A stretch of 10,172 bases of DNA from Methyloprofundus sp. (GTDB taxonomy: Bacteria; Pseudomonadota; Gammaproteobacteria; Methylococcales; Methylomonadaceae). The stretch covers positions 1 to 10,172 of the forward strand of contig DAOVWV010000030.1 of the NCBI GenBank assembly GCA_030636485.1, in the 5' to 3' direction. A model generated the notes under the pieces. That model saw nothing but the letters and a program-made list of their open reading frames with translations. It was not told where the DNA came from and ran no database searches. The stretch's first letter is position 1; every line of letters begins with the position of its first letter. Made by a program: the position numbers and the translations under genes. Shown one piece after another: positions 1 to 5,823 of this stretch.

Positions 1-22
1 GGATTTCGCTCAATGTATTCAT
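1..22 (-). CDS. Possible 5' end of a further minus-strand gene (partial)
   Basis: On the minus strand an ATG at 22-20 opens a frame reading MNTLSEI that continues past the window edge. An AGGG sequence lies about 11 bases upstream and could serve as a ribosome binding site. The ATG lies about 40 bp after the stop of the REC-GGDEF-EAL gene on the same strand, which would suit a co-transcribed next gene. Seven codons are too few to recognise a family, so this is only a candidate start. Confidence 0.3.
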
Positions 23-62
23 GATACCAATTACCCTGAGGCTCAGTTAGTGTTAACGAGTC

Positions 63-1784
63 TTATGGCAATAATTTAAATTGCTCAATGGGGGCAGGTT
101 TGCTAAATAAATATCCCTGAAAAAGGCAGCAGTCGCTACGCTCCAGAAACTTACGCTGATCCTCTGTCTCGACACCTTCGGCAATCACTTTCATCCCCAT
201 ATTATGAGTCATTGCAATAATTGTGTGTACAATGGCCGCATCATCAGAGTTCGTTGAAAGGTCATGAATAAAGCTTTTATCAATTTTGACTTGATCAAAA
301 GGTAATTTTTTTAAATTGGATAATGAGGAATACCCCGTACCAAAGTCATCCATAGAAAAATGCACTCCAATGTCACGAAGTTTATTCATTTTAATAATTG
401 AACTATTAATATTATTGAGTACTGATGATTCAGTTAGCTCCAGTTCAAGTTTTTCTGGGTCTATACCGTGGTATTTTATTGTTTCCAGTACTTGCTCTAC
501 AAAACCAGCTTGATGAAACTGATGCGCACTAATGTTGACCGCCAGTTGCAAGGCTTGAGTATCGGGGCTCTTAGACCAGGATTTTAATTGAGCACATGCC
601 GCTTTTAACACCCATTCGCCAATCGCCAGTATTAAGCCTGTTTCCTCGGCTACGTGCATAAAATATTCAGGTGAGACCAGGCCTAGATTTGGATGCTGCC
701 AGCGAATTAACGCTTCCGCTCCCGTGGTTTTCTGCTGATAAACCTGAGTTTGATAATAAAGTACGAATTCATTATTTTCCAGTGCCCTACATAATTCTGC
801 ATGTAATATTACGCGAGCACTAATATTGGCCTGCATTTGTGGGTCAAAAAAACTCAATCTATTGCGGCCTGATGCTTTAGACTGGTACATGGCAATATCA
901 GCTTGTTTGAGTAAGTCATCAATGGACAGCTCATGGCCACAGCAAATGGTCGCTCCAATGCTTGGAGTGCTATGGTAGTGATGTGTATTTAGCTGATAAG
1001 GCTCATTAAGGGTTGCGAGAATTTTATTGGCAATAAGCTCAGTCTGCGTCGCTGCCGCTTCAGATTGTATGCTTAAGTCTTCCAGTACTATGACAAATTC
1101 ATCTCCACCTAGGCGAGCCACAGTATCCCCTTCGCGTACACTTGCTTCGAGGCGTCGGGCAACATGTTGTAGTAGTAAGTCTCCCATATGGTGCCCAAGT
1201 GTATCATTGAGCATTTTGAAATTATCTATATCAATAAATAATAACGCGATTCTCCGGCCACTCCGATGGCTTGATGCCAGCGCTAATTTTAGCCTGTCCT
1301 GAAATAATATCCGATTAGGGATTTCCGTTAAAACATCATAGTGAGCGGCACGCCCCAGCTCCCTGGTATTTTGTTTAAGTAAAATTTGATTTCGTACCCG
1401 GAGCAAAGTAATGGCTGGGCTTATTGGCTTGGTAATATAGTCCGCAGCCCCCAGTTGCAAGCCATAGGCTTCAGCATCTTGTGTTGATTCTGCAGTCACA
1501 AAAATGACAGGGATTTCACTGGTTAGTGACGATTCCTTGACCCTCCGGCATACTTCATAGCCATCTATATCAGGTAAATTTATATCCAGTAGCACTAAGT
1601 CAGGGGGGGGGGATTTTTGAATGATTTCCAATGCGCGCTTTCCATTTCCAGCAATTTTGACTTGGTACTCCTGAGCCGCAAGCAAAGCAACGAGCAGCTC
1701 TTGAGTGACTCGGGAATCATCAACAACCAGAATGTTTGTTGCTTGATTTTGTCTTGTCGTATTAGCACTGTTAAGATTTTGCAT
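63..1784 (-). CDS. Response regulator with REC, GGDEF and EAL domains (c-di-GMP turnover)
   Basis: A cytoplasmic 573-residue regulator expected to make and/or degrade cyclic-di-GMP under control of a phosphorylatable receiver. The REC domain (about 15-135) has the acidic pair in ILVVDDSR, phospho-acceptor D67 in LVLLDINLP, the Thr of VTAES and the Lys of YITKP. The GGDEF domain has an intact GGDEF at 226-230, with an RxxD-type inhibitory site (REGD) five residues before it. The EAL domain (from about 335) has EAL at 357-359 followed by R, plus VNIS, ELTES, DDFGTGYSSL, KIDKSF, AEGVE and a late FQGY, so the phosphodiesterase residues look complete. Both activities are therefore possible. ATG at 1784 is preferred over an in-frame TTG two codons upstream; no strong ribosome binding site is seen for either. 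A ten-C run crosses codons 58-61 in the receiver domain, where slippage would truncate the protein. It has no kinase next to it and may be served by the HPt operon further up. Confidence 0.95.
   Translation of the reverse strand: MQNLNSANTTRQNQATNILVVDDSRVTQELLVALLAAQEYQVKIAGNGKRALEIIQKSPPPDLVLLDINLPDIDGYEVCRRVKESSLTSEIPVIFVTAESTQDAEAYGLQLGAADYITKPISPAITLLRVRNQILLKQNTRELGRAAHYDVLTEIPNRILFQDRLKLALASSHRSGRRIALLFIDIDNFKMLNDTLGHHMGDLLLQHVARRLEASVREGDTVARLGGDEFVIVLEDLSIQSEAAATQTELIANKILATLNEPYQLNTHHYHSTPSIGATICCGHELSIDDLLKQADIAMYQSKASGRNRLSFFDPQMQANISARVILHAELCRALENNEFVLYYQTQVYQQKTTGAEALIRWQHPNLGLVSPEYFMHVAEETGLILAIGEWVLKAACAQLKSWSKSPDTQALQLAVNISAHQFHQAGFVEQVLETIKYHGIDPEKLELELTESSVLNNINSSIIKMNKLRDIGVHFSMDDFGTGYSSLSNLKKLPFDQVKIDKSFIHDLSTNSDDAAIVHTIIAMTHNMGMKVIAEGVETEDQRKFLERSDCCLFQGYLFSKPAPIEQFKLLP
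1603..1612. repeat. Ten-base G/C homopolymer inside the receiver domain
   Basis: Ten consecutive G on the plus strand give C10 on the coding strand, read TCC CCC CCC CCT for S58-P-P-P61, just before the phospho-acceptor strand. Loss or gain of one C brings a stop codon within a few codons (TAG after L-T, or an immediate TGA), leaving a peptide of about 61 residues. As sequenced, the full frame is intact. Tracts of this type and length act as phase-variation sites in other bacteria; whether this one does is inference. Confidence 0.9.
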
Positions 1785-2090
1785 AGACAAATTCTAACAG
1801 GTTTTTTAGGTTTAAATTGTGCTATAGAGCACATTAATAGTTTTACACGCTAACGGAGGTATTGATTTTATCCATAATGATCAATACCTTCGTGCGCTTT
1901 ATGGTCAAAGCGAATTTTTAGATATGCTCTGCTATCTGTCACTGCAATGGGTGTCTGGATATAACTTCCTGTCAGTAAACCGTCAGTTCATTCACTTTTT
2001 CGACTATCAGTGTTTTATCAATATTCGCCTGACTTGCAGTAGGCACTTATGACTTGAATTCAGGAGTGACCTTTTTCCATTCTCCTGCAA
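1785..2090. other. Intergenic region between the PEP-CTERM gene and the REC-GGDEF-EAL gene
   Basis: About 300 bp with no convincing gene. It contains a 14-bp imperfect inverted repeat (1853-1893) and a hairpin immediately after the PEP-CTERM stop codon (2057-2092), listed separately. The promoter of the REC-GGDEF-EAL gene should lie here on the minus strand. TAGAAT, just upstream of its start, resembles a -10 box but has no good -35 partner. A 14-codon plus-strand frame starting at 1877 is too short to support. No known RNA family was recognised. Confidence 0.6.
1853..1893. repeat. Imperfect 14-bp inverted repeat upstream of the REC-GGDEF-EAL gene
   Basis: Left arm 1853-1866 (ACGGAGGTATTGAT) and right arm 1880-1893 (ATCAATACCTTCGT) pair over 13 of 14 positions around a 13-base loop. 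The centre is about 90 bp upstream of the REC-GGDEF-EAL start. Neither strand has a U-tract after the stem, so it is not a standard intrinsic terminator. It could be an operator, an RNA leader hairpin or the remnant of a small palindromic element. Confidence 0.6.
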
Positions 2091-2092
2091 TT
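2057..2092 (-). terminator. Hairpin just after the PEP-CTERM gene stop codon, possible transcript end
   Basis: CAGGAG (2061-2066) pairs with CTCCTG (2082-2087) across a 15-base loop, and flanking AATT on both sides can lengthen the stem with one bulged C. It overlaps the end of the PEP-CTERM stop codon. The stem is not followed by a run of U on the minus strand, so an intrinsic terminator is doubtful and an mRNA-stabilising 3' hairpin is equally likely. Confidence 0.3.
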
Positions 2093-3170
2093 ATGAACTC
2101 ATTGGTATTTTAGAGGGGACTTTATATGAGTGGTGTATATAGATACCACTCATATAAAGCTGCCTGTTACTGCGGCTCAGTAACATCAATCCACCTATAA
2201 TGAGTAATATAGTACCTGACGGTTCAGGAATGTTAGGCGCCTCAGCTAAGCCTACCGCATAACCAGTACCCAAAGGGGCGGTATCTAACTGAGCACCTGT
2301 TCCACCATTATCAGAATTGAATGAGTTAGCTGATAAATATAATTCTGGGTCGGTGAGGCTGACAACATCGCTAAAAATAGCATATTCTCCTTCATTGCCC
2401 GTGAATGAATTATTAATAAAGCTAACGGATCCCAGGTTTTGATCTATTTGAATGCCTGCTTCTGGCTTACCCGCTCCCATATCAATAAATGTATTGTCAG
2501 TAATGAGGTTCGTACCAGAAAAATTTATGCCACTTTTCCCTAGTCCATATTGGGTATTGTTCACTGTGTTATTGGAAAATGTGAGATCAACAACATTGCC
2601 CGAGCCTGAAATAATTGCACCGAGTGTGTCAATGAACTGTACATTATCAATAGTTAGCTGGCTTGCAAAATAGTCACCATCAGCATTTTTTGTCGGATCA
2701 CCCCATGTCTTTGAACCAAACAACACACCATAATTTCCATACTCTGGGTCATTGAATAGAGTTAGGTTTTGAATGGCGATTCCACTCGCATTAACGTAAA
2801 AAAATGCATTTGTACCTGATGCATTAAACTGAATAGTTGGGTTGAAACCTGAACCTCCTCGTAAGGTTACATTAGGGGTATCAAATGCATATCCATGATT
2901 ATTCGTTAATATATAGGGCGTATCATCTCTTATCTCAATAATGTCACCACTTTCTGCTGATGCAAGAGCCAGATGAATAGCATTGGTTGCATCTAGTTGG
3001 CTATTGGTGTGATCATTGCCAAAGTTTGTTTCTAGGCCACCATTTTTTATTAATATAACACCGGCTAAAGCGTGGCTATTTATTGCTAAACATAATATTA
3101 ATGCGGATGCAGGAGAAAATATTCCCCTTGCTATTTTTGGGGCTAATATTTCTGTATGGTTTTTTATCAT
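2091..3170 (-). CDS. Secreted beta-helix protein with PEP-CTERM sorting signal
   Basis: A 359-residue exported protein of unknown specific function. Residues 1-36 form a signal peptide ending in SHALA before G37. Residues from about 60 to 300 have the alternating hydrophobic, Asn/Gly-rich pattern of a right-handed parallel beta-helix (for example GDIIEI, NVTLRGG, IAIQNLTLFN, VSFINNSFTG), a fold common in surface and polysaccharide-binding proteins. Near the C-terminus, PEP at 315-317 is followed by a hydrophobic stretch (TILLIIGGLMLL) and an Arg-containing SRSNR, the tripartite PEP-CTERM signal handled by exosortase. Such signals normally end within a few residues of the basic cluster, but here 22 more residues follow, largely encoded by a perfect 15-bp inverted repeat. 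The start is ATG at 3170, with AGGA about 11 bases upstream. It is separated from both neighbours by about 250-300 bp, so it is probably transcribed alone. It is a candidate surface or matrix protein; no exosortase gene is in the window. Confidence 0.88.
   Translation of the reverse strand: MIKNHTEILAPKIARGIFSPASALILCLAINSHALAGVILIKNGGLETNFGNDHTNSQLDATNAIHLALASAESGDIIEIRDDTPYILTNNHGYAFDTPNVTLRGGSGFNPTIQFNASGTNAFFYVNASGIAIQNLTLFNDPEYGNYGVLFGSKTWGDPTKNADGDYFASQLTIDNVQFIDTLGAIISGSGNVVDLTFSNNTVNNTQYGLGKSGINFSGTNLITDNTFIDMGAGKPEAGIQIDQNLGSVSFINNSFTGNEGEYAIFSDVVSLTDPELYLSANSFNSDNGGTGAQLDTAPLGTGYAVGLAEAPNIPEPSGTILLIIGGLMLLSRSNRQLYMSGIYIHHSYKVPSKIPMSS
2120..2159. repeat. Perfect 15-bp inverted repeat inside the 3' end of the PEP-CTERM gene
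   Basis: Left arm 2120-2134 (CTTTATATGAGTGGT) and right arm 2145-2159 are exact reverse complements around a 10-base loop. The repeat encodes the tail after the SRSNRQ cluster of the PEP-CTERM protein. No U-tract follows on the minus strand. It may be a small palindromic insertion that replaced the original stop codon, or an mRNA structure. The arms and loop were read directly; the origin is inferred. Confidence 0.8.
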
Positions 3171-3417
3171 TATAGTGAGTATCCTTACTGGTCAATTTCC
3201 AGGGGTGATGGGCAGCTTTGTGTCTGCTGTTGTTAAACACAAAAAATAGTCGTTGGAAATCACGCTGTCGTGACCGCGTGAAGTATGACCAATCCAGCCT
3301 AATCACCTTAAAAACTTTATTGTATCGTGATTTTAAGAAATTACCTATCATATCTGACTGCAATGACTTGCTTGAACCTTAATTCAGCCATTGCTGGTTT
3401 TTCGCTAGTAGCTTAAA
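3171..3417. other. Intergenic region between the hybrid kinase gene and the PEP-CTERM gene
   Basis: About 250 bp without a supportable gene. It should hold the end of the kinase operon and the promoter of the PEP-CTERM gene, both on the minus strand. A 6-bp inverted repeat, TCACGC/GCGTGA with a 10-base loop, lies at 3260-3281, about 90 bp upstream of the PEP-CTERM start. An imperfect stem (10 of 13 positions) can form between 3376-3388 and 3411-3423, overlapping the kinase stop codon, but it has no U-tract. No clear promoter was found; no sigma54-type GG/GC element was noticed either. Confidence 0.5.
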
Positions 3418-5823
3418 TTAGGTGTTATGATTTTTTAACCATCGATTTAAACTGTCTATCAGTAACTCTTTTTTAAACGGTTTTGTAATCACCTCATCCA
3501 TACCAGAATCCAGGCAACATTGGTGACCTTCAAAGCCACTGTTAGCCGTTAATGCAATAATAGGCGTATGCGAGTTTAGTTCTTGTTCACGAATAAGCTT
3601 TGTCGCTTGATAACCATCCATGACAGGCATGCGACAATCCATAAAAATTAAATCATAATCATTTTGCTGCCATAAATGAATCGCTTGTTGTCCATTTTCT
3701 GCAACATCAATACTCAGTCCTGTTTTACTGAGCATACCATAGGCTATTTGTTGATTTATGCTATCGTCTTCCACTATTAATATTTTTCCGTTAAAAGTTG
3801 GGTTCAATATTTTTGTTTGTGTGGGCTCCTCTATCGTCTCCTTATCTGCCAGTGAAAGGGGGAGTGAAATCCAGAAATGACTCCCTTTGCCTAACGTTGA
3901 ATCTACGCCAATATGACCCTGCATTAAATTTATTAATTTTTTACTGATGGAAAGCCCTAGGCCAGTACCGCCATATTTACGTGTTGTTGTCTGGTCTGCC
4001 TGGACAAAAGGGTCAAATAAATGCGTTATATTTTCACTGGCAATACCTATTCCCGTATCTTCTACGCTAAGCTTGATGTCCACTTGCTGTTCATTGATTA
4101 TGTGACAGAATACGTTTAAACGCACATAGCCTGCTGAAGTAAACTTTATCGCGTTACTTACTAAATTGAGTAAAATTTGCTGTAAACGCAATGGGTCGCC
4201 AGAAAAAAGACGTGGGTAATGTGCAGGATAAATGACGCTTAACTGCAAAGACTTTTCCTGACTTTTGGGGCGAAGAATGGCGAGTGTATTGGCAATCAAT
4301 TGTTCTAAATTAAAATGACGTTTTTCCAGTATGACTTTTTCTGCTTCTAGTTTAGATATATCAAGTACATCATTGATGATGTCCAATAGTGAATTTCCTG
4401 AACGTAAAATAATATCCACGCTTTCACGTTGCTCGGGGGTCAATTTTGTTTCTTCAAGTATCTGTGCCATTCCTAAAACACCATTCATTGGAGTGCGCAA
4501 TTCATGTGTTATGGTCGCCAGAAATTCAGATTTGGCTTTATTGGCTTGTTCAGCCTCTGACTTGGCTTTTTTTAGAGCGACTTCAGCTTGTTTGCGTTCG
4601 GTGTAATCAATTTCTACAGCAACAAAGTGGGTAATTTCACCGCTGTTATCATGAATAGGTGCAACATTGTCCCAGGCCCAATAAAGCTCACCATTTTTTT
4701 TACGATTAAGAAATTCCCCTTGCCATTTTTTACCCGCTAATAAGGCACTCCATAAACCTGTATAAACTGATTGCTCGGTTAAACCTGACTTTAAAAGTCC
4801 CGGTGTATTTCCTATTGCCTCCTCACTAGAATAACCAGTCACTTCGGTAAATTTTGGATTAACATATTCGATCATACCTTTGCGGTCAGTGATGATGACA
4901 ATATTCGCACTTTGAGTCACGGCTAGAGAGAGTTTTTTAAGTGTTTCATTGCTTTGCACATTTTCTATCGCGAGTGCAGTTAATACAGAAAATTCATGGA
5001 TAAGTTTTAAATTTGATTGACTAGGGGAGGTGGGTTGTCGGTAGTAAATTGCAAAAGTACCTAGTATTTCATTGCATGAGGATATAATCGGCTGTGACCA
5101 ACAGGCGCTTACACCGGCAGACCGAGCCAGTTCCTGAAACCCCTCCCAGTAAGGGTGGGTCATAATGTTCTCAACGATGACTTGTTCGCCTGTGAAAGCG
5201 GCGGTACCACATGAACCAGCACCTAGCCCAATTTTTATACCATCAATTGCTTGCATATAATGCTCGGGTAAACTGATGGCAACACCATTATTCAAATGTT
5301 TTTTTTGTTTATCAAGTAATAAGACAGAGCCTATCATCTCTGGATGAGAACTTTCCAGGTGCGTAATAAGTGATTCTAAAATTATTTTTAGACTGCTGCC
5401 TTTAGAGAGTAGCTCCAGGATATTATTTTTGTACTGTAGAATTTTTTGGCTTTCATATAATGCAGCTTCGGCAACTTTTCTGGCTTTGACTTCAGTTGAT
5501 AGTCGCCAGTTCCATAATAAAATAAGCACTATAAACAGGAGTACAGCAAGGCTGGTATAGACATAGAGTGTGTAATCAATTTTCTGTTCATAATTAACGG
5601 CAATCCATTGTCGTTGAATTACCTGACCTTGTTGATTAATATATTCAAAGGGAGCCCAGTCAGGGTCTACACCTATGGTAATGTGTGGATGCCGCTTAAC
5701 CCAGCTTTGCTCCTCCTTACTAAGCGGTTTTGATAACTCAGGCTTTGCATGGCCTACAGAAAAGCTGAGATAACAGAGAATGATAAAGAGTCTTGTACAA
5801 AAGTTGATAGTCGGCAACTTCAC
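3418..5823 (-). CDS. Membrane hybrid histidine kinase: truncated periplasmic domain-TM-GAF-PAS-HisKA-HATPase-REC
   Basis: An 801-residue inner-membrane sensor kinase. Residues 1-26 form a signal peptide (…FSVGHA) and about 87-106 a membrane helix. The 60 periplasmic residues between them begin like an SBP_bac_3 solute-binding domain (HPHITIGVDPDWAPFEYI) and then jump straight to what looks like the domain's last few residues (RQWIAVNYEQKIDYTL), so nearly all of the usual 200-plus residue sensor is missing. A GAF domain (about 130-295, with GSCGTAAFTGE) and a PAS domain (about 300-420) follow in the cytoplasm. The kinase core has the H-box HELRTP with H440, the N-box NLVSNAIKFT, and DTGIGI, FDPFVQAD and GGTGLGL. 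The C-terminal REC domain (about 675-798) has phospho-acceptor D729 in MDCRMP and KPF. There is no HPt domain. The start is GTG at 5823, overlapping the upstream TAG stop by one base, with GGAG 11 bases before it; the signal peptide supports this start. It is the last gene of the HPt operon. Confidence 0.93.
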   Translation of the reverse strand: MKLPTINFCTRLFIILCYLSFSVGHAKPELSKPLSKEEQSWVKRHPHITIGVDPDWAPFEYINQQGQVIQRQWIAVNYEQKIDYTLYVYTSLAVLLFIVLILLWNWRLSTEVKARKVAEAALYESQKILQYKNNILELLSKGSSLKIILESLITHLESSHPEMIGSVLLLDKQKKHLNNGVAISLPEHYMQAIDGIKIGLGAGSCGTAAFTGEQVIVENIMTHPYWEGFQELARSAGVSACWSQPIISSCNEILGTFAIYYRQPTSPSQSNLKLIHEFSVLTALAIENVQSNETLKKLSLAVTQSANIVIITDRKGMIEYVNPKFTEVTGYSSEEAIGNTPGLLKSGLTEQSVYTGLWSALLAGKKWQGEFLNRKKNGELYWAWDNVAPIHDNSGEITHFVAVEIDYTERKQAEVALKKAKSEAEQANKAKSEFLATITHELRTPMNGVLGMAQILEETKLTPEQRESVDIILRSGNSLLDIINDVLDISKLEAEKVILEKRHFNLEQLIANTLAILRPKSQEKSLQLSVIYPAHYPRLFSGDPLRLQQILLNLVSNAIKFTSAGYVRLNVFCHIINEQQVDIKLSVEDTGIGIASENITHLFDPFVQADQTTTRKYGGTGLGLSISKKLINLMQGHIGVDSTLGKGSHFWISLPLSLADKETIEEPTQTKILNPTFNGKILIVEDDSINQQIAYGMLSKTGLSIDVAENGQQAIHLWQQNDYDLIFMDCRMPVMDGYQATKLIREQELNSHTPIIALTANSGFEGHQCCLDSGMDEVITKPFKKELLIDSLNRWLKNHNT

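Noticed and set aside
1862..1884. TTGAT…ATCAA half-sites resembling an FNR/CRP-type box
   Set aside because: The half-sites are 13 bases apart instead of the four needed for an FNR-type site; they are simply the inner ends of the larger inverted repeat.
1877..1921. 14-codon plus-strand frame (MINTFVRFMVKANF)
   Set aside because: Too short, inside the palindrome, with GGAGGT too far upstream; nothing supports translation.
3166..3192. TTGACC and TATAAT just ahead of the PEP-CTERM start, resembling a promoter
   Set aside because: The spacer is only 15 bases and TATAAT overlaps the ATG, so transcription would start inside the coding sequence and lose the signal peptide start. It is probably coincidental.
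3016..3249. Plus-strand open frame of 77 codons with some hydrophobic residues
   Set aside because: It lies mostly antisense to the signal-peptide end of the PEP-CTERM gene, whose frame shows clear signal peptide and beta-helix features; the hydrophobic pattern is a by-product of the opposite strand.
3376..3423. Imperfect stem overlapping the hybrid kinase stop codon, considered as operon terminator
   Set aside because: Three mismatches in 13 positions, a long loop and no U-tract on the minus strand.
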